Below, one piece after another: positions 33,236-42,644 of a stretch of DNA of 64,000 nt. The position numbers and the translations under genes were made by a program. Below the pieces are notes generated by a model. It saw nothing but the letters and a program-made list of their open reading frames with translations, did not search any database and was not told the DNA's origin. How positions within the stretch are numbered: position 1 is the stretch's first letter; each line of letters opens with the position of its first letter. This DNA is from Agapanthus africanus (Eukaryota > Streptophyta > Magnoliopsida > Asparagales > Amaryllidaceae), in assembly GCA_030015575.1 (NCBI GenBank), contig CM057344.1:592914410-592978409 (forward strand), written 5' to 3'.

Positions 33236-34408
33236 ATTTAATTCTTAAACAAGGGATTTAACTCTCCATGCACGTAAAGAGATCAGTATCCAACCTGATC
33301 ACGTGGTAACACGTGACCCTCCTCCTCAATGAGTAAAAAAGAAAGAATGAGACATGGTCACATGTCCCCACGTGACCTTTAAATAGACTCCTCAAGATGA
33401 GAAAGAGAAATCTTGGAGGCAATGCCTCACGTGCTCACACGTGACCCTCATAACAAAATGGAACAATCCAAAGGCAGTACTAATTTATGGCGCCTCACGT
33501 GTCCCCACGTGACCTTTGACTAAAACCTTTTTTAAAAGGGCAAATGAGGGGAAATAGAGGAATTAATACCCAATACATTAGCACTATCACGTGTCCACAC
33601 GTGATGATTACAAAGGCTAAGTGTTTAATACTTATTTGCAGATTTTGAGAGTAAAATAAAGGAGGTTTGGCCCAATTCTCAAGCGCCTCACGTGACCCCA
33701 CGTGACCACCTCATTTTTAGTGTTTAACACTATTTTGAGCGTTTTGTCCCTAGTGTTTAACACTTATTCTGAGAATAAAATAAGGAAGGCTTGACCCAAT
33801 CCTAGGGCGCCTCATGTGACCCCACGTGAGCGCTTCACTTTTAATGTTTAACACTATTTTAAGCATTTCCCCTAGTGTTTAACACTATTCTGAGCGCATC
33901 ACGTGGGAGCACGTGATAGCTGAATTTACTTTAGTGTTTAACACTATATCGAAGCCAATCTTAGCTTGAACTAGCTAAGTTTTTCCAGAGGCAGACTCCC
34001 CTTTGACTGAGCCTCAAATACACCCTTGTCTTCCAAGATTGATCATCTCATATGGCATATGAGTGCTCATCACTCAATAAAAGATAAAATATGGTCAGAA
34101 CCCAGACCCATGCTTAGCATTGCTAAATAATGGGGGGCTGAGCCCAGGCAAAATGTTCAACATTCCAAACAAAGGCCCAACATTTCAAACCTAATTGGAC
34201 TTAGCCCAAGTTGGCCATAAGTCCTCAATTCAGATTTAACTGAGCCCATGTGCTCATAATCTAATTAATTGATCTTAGTCCCAAATTGGACTACAGATTT
34301 CCCAATCAACTTTGGTTCAAGGGTACATCTCTTCACTCCTCTGATATTTTTCGTTGTAATCCTTCAACGTCTTCAGAGAGGTGAAGGGTCCCGATAACCA
34401 ATCATTCC

Positions 34409-34735
34409 ATGGACTGTGGGGTCCTTAAACTCATGGACTATGATGTCCTTAAACTTTATAAACTATAACGTCTTTAAACTACGGACTGTGGGGTCCTTAA
34501 GACCATGGACTACGATGTCCTTAACTTCGGACTGTGGGGTCCTTAAGCCCATGGACTATGATGTCCTTAACCTTTACAGACTATGATGTCTTTAAACTAG
34601 ACCGAGATGTCCTTAAACTAACATTGGACCGAGATGTCCTTAAACTAACATTGGACCGTAATGTCCTTAAACTAATGTTGGACTGCAATGTCCTTAAACT
34701 AATCGATCGCAATGTCCCTAAACTAAACAATAGAG
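34409..34735. repeat. Minisatellite of 13 units of 23-27 bp
   Basis: The unit is of the form GGACCGAGATGTCCTTAAAC. Units 1-8 alternate between GGACTGTGGGGTCC and GGACTATGATGTCC types; units 9-13 are GGACCGNRATGTCC types. The Tat 5' LTR has about two units at 39,421-39,475 in reverse. Confidence 0.85.
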
Positions 34736-35284
34736 CCCAAATGCTCTCTTGTTGGATCTAAACGATCCCGTTAAGTTGATCTTAGTCTAAAATTAGACTA
34801 ACGTATCCTTAACAAACGTTTAAATTGATCTTTGTCTCAAATGAGATTAACGTATCCTTAAACACAACCCCAAACCCAAATCTAAGAAGATACGGATTTG
34901 GAATAATCCACGCCCTACGGGCGACAACATAAATTAGTCTCCGTATACAATCCACGGGCAACCAAAAACAAAATAAACACACACGACACGAAGTGACCAT
35001 CTGGAGAAGGAGAAAGTAGTTACCGCGATGCGGTAGCGTAATTAACTACAGGGGCTTGCGCCTGCAGGGAAGAGCGTCCCCACAATCAAAAACCCCTCAA
35101 CGAGGGGGAATCTGGCGAAGTCTGCTACATCGGCCGCATCCATTTAAACCTTCGATACATGGTGTCATAAATCAACTTAGCATCTTCGGAGAGGTGGACG
35201 GATAGCACCAATTAGCATCTGCCCCTAAATTCAGGCAAGACGAATCTACGCGGCCGCGTCTCTGTGTTCGGCAGAGAACATCAC

Positions 35285-36016
35285 TGCACTCTTCGGTGGG
35301 GTGCGTGACCTTCCGATCGTATAAGCAGTAGTTCGGATGTAAATTCGATTCGTCGAGGCACGTACTCCCAGGAGTATTTCCTTTGAAAGGTGGCGGCTTC
35401 ATTCCCAAAGGCAGGGCTTTGGTGAACCGTTCCCCCGTCTTAAACCAGCTTTTGTCTGCCGTGGGTGTGCTTCGCTCTGGTTGGAGTACTTTATGACTCT
35501 TCCTCGCCATAGCTTCTTCATTCTGACGCCGACGCTTAGCCTTTTCATATATGGCCGTTTTACGCTCTCGGTTAGCTTTGCTCTTCTGAAGGGCTTCGTT
35601 CAGCAGTTTGTCAATCAGGTCATCTGACTGTTCCAGGGATGTTGGGACCGATCCTGCCCCCAGTTTCCTCGCGTTTCTCTCCAACGCCGAGGGAGTTTCT
35701 TCATCTTTTAATGACGAGTGAGAAACCATGTGGCAAATCGCTACATAATCCTCGGATTCTTCCGATGAGTTGTTCCCCTCATCATTGTCGTTGTCTCTGT
35801 TCTCAAGGATATGGTTGAGAAACTCTTCGAGAGTGGCGGGGTCCACACCTTGTTGTATTCCTCTAGCGCGTCAATGTACTTTTGCAGGTCCATATGCTCA
35901 TTATCAGGCTGTACGGGCTTCTTGGTCTTCTTCTTTTTCTTCGAAGACTTTGAAAGTTTGACCTGGGTGTCTTGCCCATTGTTACTAGCTTTCGGTGTTG
36001 AGCGCGGTTTAAGCAT
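35285..36016 (-). pseudogene. gag: Tat gag, zinc-knuckle end
   Basis: Two overlapping frames (36,016-35,741 and 35,846-35,285) read a Lys-rich segment (SKSSKKKKKTKKPVQ), an acidic stretch, a long basic helical region (EALQKSKANRERKTAIYEKA) and at the end NYCLYDRKVTHPTEEC. That ending resembles the single CCHC/CHHC knuckle of Tat gag, with Asp where a His or Cys is usual. The frame then runs into the inverted LTR. A frameshift near 35,780 joins the frames. Confidence 0.65.
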
Positions 36017-36170
36017 CCTCTCAATGATCTCGGGCCCTAGCGGGCTTTTCCATTTGATCGCCGGACATGCTTAAAGATCTTTCAGCATTCTTTTAGTTTT
36101 AGTTGAAAGGACAACTTCCCACGGAGCTTCTTCTACAAATGAGCATGATGCCCCCGGCGTATCCACCTTT

Positions 36171-37085
36171 TTAGGAGCGTGCTGCTGTGGCGGGTTTACC
36201 TTTCAGTTTTCGGACAGCGCGAACTTGCCTTGTTGGTATTGGTCCTCGACCCAATTTTTGAAGACGTACCAATCTTCGATTGGGTGACCCATTACTCTGT
36301 GGTAGGGGAGTAGTTGGGACTGTTGACGTCACCAGGCTGCAGTGGGCGTCTTGGATCCGGCAGAGTGATGAGCCTGTTGCGCACTGCCAGTTCAAACAGT
36401 CTCCTCGTTTTATCCCGGGGAAACGAGTAAGGACGTCTTAACTTCTCTTCGAGAGATCTGCGTGTGTTGCTTTGGCGAGCAACCGGTTTCGGGTCACTCG
36501 GTTGTTGTTGAGCGTTGGCAATGAAGGTCGCTTTCCCTTTTACCTTTTCATTCCGGAGATCCGTTTTTGAAGAGGACGGCCTATGGCCCATCTGGTCCAT
36601 TTGGGCCAGCTTGTCAATCAAGGCCTGGAAGGTGGTCGGCTAGAAGAACATCATAAATTGGGATATAGTTGCCTGAGGATCAAGGGTCCCCACGAACATG
36701 CCCACGGCAAAAGCTTCTTCGATGCGTTGTTCGCATTTTGACCATAGGTTTCGCCACCGAATTGTGTATTGAACTAGGTCTTTCCTGGCTTCACCCTGGC
36801 ATTGATTAATGTCGTGATTGGGGTGCGCTCGCTTGCGCTTGCGAACTGCTGTGTGAATAGAAATTCCATCTCCGTGAATGTCTTGACAGAATCATTTGGG
36901 AGCTCGAAGTACCATTCAAATGCTGTCTCCGACAAGCTGCCAACAAACTGGTGAAGCAACAGTTTGTCGTCGCCTCCAGTATTACCGCACAAAGCTCTGA
37001 ATTGAGCAACGTGCTGGTGTGGATTGCCCGTCCCCTTATACACATGGAACTTAAGGATCATATATCCTGGCAGGTATTTGATTTG
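36171..37085 (-). pseudogene. gag: Tat gag core (capsid region)
   Basis: The segment 37,061-36,774 reads ILKFHVYKGTGNPHQHVAQF...LLHQFVGSLSETAFEWYFEL and FLFTQQFASASE, the retrotransposon gag domain of gypsy elements (particle coat). The downstream frame 36,621-36,292 has a second conserved gag block (RPYSFPRDKTRRLFELAVRN) and, across a frame change, YHRVMGHPIEDW, a knuckle that lost its Cys residues. Stops lie near 36,640 and 37,088. Gag is therefore broken into at least four pieces. Confidence 0.8.
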
Positions 37086-37091
37086 ATCGTA

Positions 37092-37829
37092 CTAGCCTGG
37101 ATAAGGTCGCCCAGTTCTGACGACTTGGCCTGCCGCTTCACTCGCTTGATGAGCTCGTATTTGTTGAGCTATGTAGTCATCAAGGGCAGCCTTGGAAATT
37201 GTCTCTTCCTGGGCCGTTGAGACGGCCGGAGGAGGGTTTGACGTTTCCCCTCTGTCGTCTTCGATGATTATTGGAGGGTCTTCGGTTGGAGGTTCCGGCT
37301 GGATCATCATCCCAACCATGTCTTGGAATAGAATCGCCATCTGTTTTATATTAGCGGCATGTTCTGCGGCCTCCTTATCCTTCCTTTCCACCACCCTTCG
37401 CAAGAACTCGGTGTTAGTCTCTTGTTCCTGGCGCTGCTCAGGTGTTGATTTCCGGCTTTCTTTCTGCCCGGTGAGTGCTGACATTTTCATTAACATTTCT
37501 TAGAGCTTTTGTTGCTGCTCTTGAGCTTTTGTCAACGACCGAGTGAGTGGTCGATGGCCTACAGAAGCACGGCTTTCCTCTTTTCCGGAAGCCATGTACA
37601 CCGTGTGCACGATCATGCCCCCAGACTTGGGGCGTTTGGATCCATCACCCTTGGGATTTTCCACCGGTGGTGGTGGATTCTCTGGCCTTCTCTTTTTGTA
37701 AGAAGTCGAAGTCGAAGGAGCTACTGTGACAGGCACCCGAGAAGTCCCTCGCTGCATGCTAGAGGGATGACTTCCCTCTTGTCGAACCTTCATTTTCTCC
37801 GGTCGACGAGAATAGTTCTTGTTGATCAC
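37092..37829 (-). pseudogene. gag: Tat gag N-terminal region
   Basis: Two in-line frames separated by one stop near 37,498. The first is Pro/Lys/Ser-rich (KKRRPENPPPPVENPKGDG). The second is Glu/Gln-rich and helical (EFLRRVVERKDKEAAEHAAN, then QPEPPTEDPPIIIEDD and DDYIAQQIRAHQASEAAG), as in the region upstream of the Tat capsid domain. It is recognised mainly by position. A stop at about 37,088 separates it from the gag core. Confidence 0.65.
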
Positions 37830-38093
37830 AGAATCCTGAACTTTCCGCCAAACTCTGTGGATTCGGGAGGACAGCCGCTGAGGGGGCTGTTCCGGCTTCG
37901 CCTATACCATATTTTCAACATGTGGAGACGACTTCTTCAGTACAGCGGTTGGAGAGTTCTTTCGCACCCTCCTGAGCGGATCAAAGTTGTTCCCAGTTGG
38001 AACAACAACGTCAATTTTCACCATTGGAGCTGGTGGAGTAATTCCAGAGGGGGAGTTGCCCCCAGCTCTTCTCACCCGGTGCCAGTGGCGACG

Positions 38094-38709
38094 TCAAGCA
38101 TGCTTTGCCGATGGGATTGCCTCCGTTATGGGAATTTCTTCGTCATGCCCCCTACTCTGATGAAGGTCTACTGCTGGTGCCAGCCTATTAAAGACTGACG
38201 TCCGTTGAGAGGGGACGGTCAATCTTTTGAAGGTCGACCTTTTGGTAAGGGGAGCAGTCTTGATGACTTCGCCGGAAGCAGGAGTTGGAACGTCCAGTCT
38301 TGCGAAGACCGAACCTTTAGTAGGAGAAGCCCCTTCGACGACTTTATCTGCCGGAACTGAAATGACTATCCGCTTCGGGATAACCCCTTCAGGTATCGCG
38401 AGCCTCTTTGCGGGCCTACTGGAGCTTTGGATCAGTTTTTCAAAGACCGAGGTGGCAGACTTGGATGACCCGTTGAGAGGGGCCATGGTGGTTGCAAGTC
38501 GATCAAAGACCGACTTCTTCGAAGCTTCCTGTGATGGCACTGAGGCACTGAAGCTTGCTGGCGGGATCATGGTCCCAAAGAATAGTCCAGTAGTGGCCAG
38601 AGTCACTGGTTCCACTGGCATTGCAAATATGGAGGCCGCTTGGGGCCCTTAAGTCACTCCTCTGGCGGGGACGGAGTGGAAGTTGCTGTTGCAGGTGCAG
38701 TTGGAAGCC
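38094..38709 (-). pseudogene. Tat 5'-most coding segment with five (S/T)xFxRL repeats
   Basis: Starts at an ATG at 38,709, 125 bases downstream of the PBS, and crosses a stop near 38,650. Five short repeats occur: KSVFDRLATT, TSVFEKLIQS, GSVFARLDVP, RSTFKRLTVP and TSVFNRLAPA, spaced about 25-30 residues apart. SVFDRLG-type repeats are common in Tat-lineage polyproteins; their role is unknown. The frame ends at 38,094 before the Pro-rich gag region, with stops between. Confidence 0.65.
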
Positions 38710-38833
38710 ATCGATCTTCTTTTCTCTTGACAGAAGCAAGACACCAAATCTTAATACCTAGAATCCAGGGGCAACCATAACCGCGATTTTTTCGCGAACA
38801 CGACACACGAACTGTGGAGTGGAAAGAGGAAAA

Positions 38834-38852
38834 GGTCCCACCGGACGTGCCA
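38834..38852 (-). promoter_or_regulatory. Tat primer binding site
   Basis: Minus strand TGGCACGTCCGGTGGGACC lies five bases inside the LTR end at 38,858. The nearly identical TGGCACGTCCTGTGGGACC is at 43,549-43,567 in the gypsy relic, which supports its identity. Which tRNA it matches is not certain from memory. Confidence 0.7.
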
Positions 38853-39994
38853 GAATCTGTTTACCGCCGAAAACAGGGACGAACCGGGATGGATTGTCTT
38901 GCCTGAATTTGGGGGCATATGCTATTTGGGTTTATCCGTCCACCTCTCTGAAGATACCAAGTTGATTTATGGCGCCATGTATCGGAGGTTTGGATGGAAG
39001 CGGCTGTTGTAGCAGACTTCGTCAGATTCCTCCTCGTTTGCGAGGGGTTTTTGATTGTGGGGACGCTCTTCCCTGCAGGCGCAAGCCCTTGCAGTTAATT
39101 ACGTTACTTCATCACGGTAACCACTTTCTCCTGCTCGAGAAGGTCACTTCGTGTTGTGTGTGTTTGTTTTAATTTTTGGTTGCCCGTGGATTGTATATGG
39201 AGACTAATTTATGTTGTCGCCCGTAGGGCGTGGATTAATCCAAATCCGTATATTCTTAGATTTGGGTTTGGGTTGACTTAAGGATCATTAATCTCGTTTG
39301 AGATTAAGATCAACTTAAATATTTGTTGAAGATACATTAGTCTAATTTTAGACTAAGATCTACTCAACATGATTTTGGGATCATTCAGATCCAACAAGAG
39401 AGCATTTGGGCTTTATTGTGTTAGTTTAAGAACGTTTCGGTCCGTAACTAGTTTAAGGACGTTGCGGTCCGTATTGGGATGTACTCATTGATTTGGAGTG
39501 CACCAAAAATTTGTTGGTTATCGGGACCCACCACCTCTCTGAAAACGTTGAAGAATTACAACGACATATATCAGAGGTGTGGAGAGATATATCCTTGAAC
39601 CGATTTCTGGATTGAGGGGGGTGTGAGATGACTATCCCGTCGGAGGATCAGTAGTCGTGTTTGGGACTAAGACCAACTTGGAAAATAATGAGCACATGGG
39701 CTCGGTTGATCTGAATTAGGGATCTGGTCAACTTGGGCTCAGCCCCCTCAATCTTTGTCATTTAAATAAAGTGCCAAGCACTTGCTTGGGCTTAGTCCCC
39801 TTTATGTGCAAACAATGCTGAGCATTTATATGGGTTCTGACACTCATACTTTATTTTACTTTCCTTTTTTTTGTTTTTTTATGGAGTGTTAAACACTCTT
39901 TATGGTACCCACGTGCAGAGCACGTAAGGCGCTAGGTGCTACGCGCTGGGCGCTGGCTGATGAATACAAAGCGATTTATGTTGAATAGCACCCA

Positions 39995-40160
39995 TGTGAG
40001 GGGCATGTGGGGCGCTTGACGCTGAGCACCAAACATTGAGTGCTAAGCACTCTTTATTGAGCAACGCCCACGTGAGGCGCTTGGCGCTGAGCGCCAACCA
40101 TTGAGTGCTAAGTACTTTTTATTGAGCAGCACCCACGTGAGGGATACATGAGGCGCTTGG
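39995..40160. repeat. Direct repeat of about 65 bp in the Tat 5' LTR
   Basis: The unit includes GCGCTTGRCGCTGAGC, CATTGAGTGCTAAG, TTTATTGAGCA and CCCACGTGAG, present twice with a partial third copy. Confidence 0.75.
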
Positions 40161-40869
40161 ACGCTAGGTTTTCTTCGTATATTCTGTTATGAAGAGTTTA
40201 ATTCTCTGTTCTTTTCTAGATCTTTGATCCTCAAGAACAAGTTCATCCCTATGAGAATTAAATTCTCATTTGTGAGAGACTTGTCTCATGGATCTCAGAT
40301 CCAGAGGAAGAACTAAGTTCTTTTATAAGGGTTAAATCTTTGGATATGCAGATGAGATACTCTGATCTCTATTATTTTTATTTATCTTGAAGAAAGGTAT
40401 TCTTCTTTCTTCCCTCTTAAAGCTTTCTTCTTGCTTGCTCTTTTTTTTTAAATTTGAAGCTTATGGAGAGGGGGGGGTTTCCTCTGTACTAGACTTGAAG
40501 TCTTAGGTCTTTTATATAGTAGTGGCAAATTTGTTGATTTAGTTAAAGAAATCTCTCCTTGAGAGATCTTTAATTGATTTGGGGATTTTATCCACAGTTG
40601 GATATTTGATCCAAGAACTTCTGTTTTACAGAAGATATCTTTCTAGTTTTTAACAAGATTAGGGAAATATTTTTCCATACATAATTTATTCTGCAGATAG
40701 GTGATTTTTAATCACCATTAATCCAACGGTACTCTATTTTACAGAGAGCAATCTTTCTTGTTTAGAAAGATTTGAGAAATATTTCCTCAGTAGAATTTAA
40801 TTCTGCACTTTGATGATTTATCATCTCCGTTGGATCTTTGATCCAACGGCTCTATCTAACAGAGAGCTT

Positions 40870-40990
40870 TTAGTTCTGGCGCTGGCGCCCTCGTGCGAGG
40901 CACGTGAGGCGCTGCCACAGCGTTTTTAACTCTTGGTGCTGGCGCCCTCGTGCGAGGCACGTGAGGCGCTGCCTCAAAATTTTTAATTCT
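40870..40990. repeat. Direct repeat of about 61 bp in the Tat 5' LTR
   Basis: Two copies of GGCGCTGGCGCCCTCGTGCG, AGGCACGTGAGGCGCTGCC, then TTTTTAAYTCTTGGTGC. Each contains one degenerate G-box dyad. Confidence 0.8.
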
Positions 40991-41037
40991 TGGTGCTACC
41001 TTTCAAATTTTGAATAGAGCTTTGCTATTTTATTGGG

Positions 41038-42156
41038 GAAACAGCGCCACCCTCGATAAATGTCTTGCAACCGAGCGAATCCAAAGCACCCAAGGAGATG
41101 AGACTCTTTCTTAGATCTGGTACATACCTGACGTCTGTCAACGTCCTCTCGACCCTATCATGCAACTTGATCCGGACAGTTCCTATCCCAACCGTTTTGC
41201 ATTCTGTATCATTGCCCATGAGTACTGATCCACCATCAAAGGCACGATACGATGCAAAGTAACTTCGATTTAGGGTCATATGATAGGAACAACTAGAATC
41301 TAGAATCCATGAATTTTGTACATCGGCTAATGCACATACCGTAAGAATCGAGCTGTCACTATCTGAAGCCTCCTCCGCAACGCTCTCCGTGTCAGAAGAT
41401 TTTTTTCTCCTTCTCCTTAATGTGAGGGTTGTCCTTCTTCCGATTCCCTTTCTTCTTACAATAGTGGCACCTGTTATCCATGGGGTTCCTCGATCTTGAC
41501 CTTGACCTACCTCTGGAGCCTTTCCCTTCGCGCTTCTGTGAACGGCCCCTAGCGAATAGTCCATCATCCTGATCCTCCGTGCAATCCGATGACACCTTTA
41601 CTCTTAATTCGTAAGAATACAATCCTACTTTTACATCTTCTAGGAAGAGCGTGTCTTGGCCGTATACCATGCTGTCGACGAACTGACTATAAGATGGAGT
41701 TAAAAAGCATAAGAAAATCAATGCTTGATCCTCATCTTCAATCTTGACGTCTATATTCTTTAAATCCATCATGATCCAATTCAACTCATCTAAATGGTTT
41801 TTGATGGACATACCTTCCTTCATCCTAAAGGTATAGAGACGCTGCTTCAAGTACAGTCGGTTGGTGAAAGACTTCTGCGAATAGAGCGACTACAATTTCT
41901 TCCATAGCTTCGTTGCACTCTCCTCTTCGGCGAACTCATGAAGCACTTGGTCGGCGAGGGAAAATTGGATCACGCTATAATCTTTTATCTCCATTTCTTT
42001 TTTCGCGTCCTCCGACATATCCTTCGGAAGTTTCTCTGGCTCGAACACGATCTTGTACACACCTTACTGTTTCAGCACAGCGATCATCTTGATCCTCCAT
42101 ATGTTTAAACTGTTTCGCTCGTCGAATTTTTCCACCTTGAAGTTGGTTGAAGCCAT
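41038..42156 (-). pseudogene. gag: Copia-D gag and protease relic
   Basis: The start ATG is 42,156, 33 bases after the PBS. Stops occur in gag after LKQ and before SLYSQ. The open piece 41,850-41,392 has the copia gag core (MKEGMSIKNHLDELNWIMMD) and the RS-rich RGRSRSRSRN. The zinc knuckle reads CHYCKKKGNRKKDN, having lost the His and last Cys. In another frame the protease site reads WILDSSCSYHM (family: D-S/T-G), followed by the pre-integrase region VGIGTVRIKLHD...TDVRYVPDLRKSLISLGALD. It breaks off at 41,038. Confidence 0.8.
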
Positions 42157-42188
42157 ACTTTGAGACTAAATTCAAAACCCGAACCTTC

Positions 42189-42200
42189 GCTCTGATACCG
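42189..42200 (-). promoter_or_regulatory. Copia-D primer binding site
   Basis: Minus strand CGGTATCAGAGC is initiator-Met type with the first base changed, next to the LTR end at 42,203. Confidence 0.75.
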
Positions 42201-42202
42201 GT

Positions 42203-42639
42203 TGTTAGCGTTAAGACTTGCGGAAACGTTGGTTTTGAATACTAAGAGGAGAAAAACTAAGTAAGGAACTCGAGAAATCTCCAGCGAAAGAAAGAATTTC
42301 ACTATAGAAAGAAAGCAATTACAAAAGAATTGAGTATTACAAAAATTTTCTCACAAACTCTTGATCTCCCCCTCTTTTACATTTTGCTTTTTGTGTTTCT
42401 CTATAAGCACCTTAAGCCCCTTATTTATCTTAGTTCAAAAATATCCTCTAAAAACCCTCTAAAAGTTCTTTAGAACTTCTCTAGAGATTCTTGATTAATT
42501 TTAGAAATTCAAAATTTTAGAACAATCTCATATGTAGACCACTTCTAGAAACCCTCCAGAAGTTCTTTAGAACTTCTCTAGAGAATTCTTTCGGCTTTAT
42601 TAAATTGTTTTGCACCAAAATACAACACGAACAACATCA
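42203..42639 (-). repeat. Copia-D 5' LTR (437 bp)
   Basis: The minus strand runs from TGATGTTGTTCGTG to TTAACGCTAACA. The sister LTR is not in the window. A ~30-bp motif, AGAAGTTCTTTAGAACTTCTCTAGAGA (in part), occurs twice near 42,465 and 42,560. Confidence 0.8.
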
Positions 42640-42644
42640 ATTTC

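Larger units (their letters stand above)
32047..33916. repeat. Array of 13 G-box dyads TCACGTG-N4-CACGTGA
   Basis: 18-bp palindromic units start at 32,047, 32,072, 32,097, 32,168, 32,249, 33,299, 33,358, 33,427, 33,495, 33,587, 33,688, 33,812 and 33,899. Most have both 7-bp arms perfect and always a 4-bp centre that varies. Three or four have a single CATGTG or ACATGT-type change. Nine or more lie downstream of the TATA box, five upstream. Confidence 0.85.
31900..35278 (+). repeat. Inverted (plus-strand) LTR of the Tat family within the Tat element
   Basis: Homologous in reverse to the Tat 5' LTR at 38,858-41,037, sharing the end segment (TTCAGGCAAGAC..TTCGGC....ACA), CCCCACAATC..AAAACCCC, the minisatellite core and the micropalindromes. 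A TATA box at 32,627-32,634 supports plus orientation. No internal domains of a plus-strand element follow; at about 35,285 the minus-strand Tat gag resumes, so it is probably a solo LTR, but I could not define the left end precisely or a target duplication. The frames inside it (34,534-34,761 and others) translate repeats. Confidence 0.7.
196..41037 (-). mobile_element. Ty3/gypsy Tat-lineage retrotransposon, host of the nested insertions
   Basis: The element reads right to left. The 5' LTR is 38,858-41,037 (its outer end is lost), the PBS is 38,834-38,852, gag is about 38.7-35.3 kb, the protease region is 31.86-30.15 kb, pol is 9,431-6,373, the 3' noncoding region is 6,372-3,159 and the antisense PMD gene is 3,158-196. 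The lineage call rests on a second RNase H of archaeal type between the RT-RNase H and integrase, and on an antisense ORF downstream of pol, both known Tat features. It is interrupted by Copia-A (9,432-30,142) and by an inverted LTR of its own family (about 31.9-35.28 kb). RT N-terminal sequence is missing at the Copia-A junction, so a deletion accompanied or followed that insertion. The 3' LTR is not in the window. Confidence 0.75.
38858..41037 (-). repeat. Tat 5' LTR, outer end truncated
   Basis: Lies directly upstream (minus strand) of the PBS. Inner end reads GGTAAACA. A TATA box (minus strand CTATATAAAA) is at 40,509-40,518. It contains about two minisatellite units (39,421-39,475), a ~65-bp direct repeat at 39,995-40,160, and a ~61-bp direct repeat at 40,870-40,990 carrying degenerate G-box dyads (TCACGTGCCTCGCACGAG on the minus strand). 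It stops abruptly at 41,037, where Copia-D sequence begins. Confidence 0.78.
41038..42639 (-). mobile_element. Copia-D: truncated Tork-like Ty1/copia element
   Basis: The 5' LTR is 42,203-42,639, the PBS 42,189-42,200, and gag-protease and the start of the integrase region 42,156-41,038. RT, RNase H and the 3' LTR are missing; the break at 41,037/41,038 abuts the truncated Tat LTR, so a deletion probably removed parts of both. The short LTR (437 bp) and the gag start with the MASTNFKVEKFD type of the TNT1/Tork group support the lineage. It lies in the gypsy RT relic at 42,645. Confidence 0.75.

Noticed and set aside
32047-33916. CRISPR-like array of short palindromic repeats
   Set aside because: Spacers are irregular, repeats are 18 bp, the context is a plant LTR and no cas-like genes exist.
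34534-34761. Open frame with repeated DRDVLKLTL peptides
   Set aside because: It translates the 23-27 bp minisatellite; repetition explains it entirely.
35285-35305. Possible plus-strand PBS (TGCACTCTTCGGTGGGG) after the inverted LTR
   Set aside because: It fits the Tat PBS poorly and overlaps the Tat gag zinc-knuckle frame, so I treat the LTR as solo rather than the 5' end of a plus-strand element. Not fully excluded.
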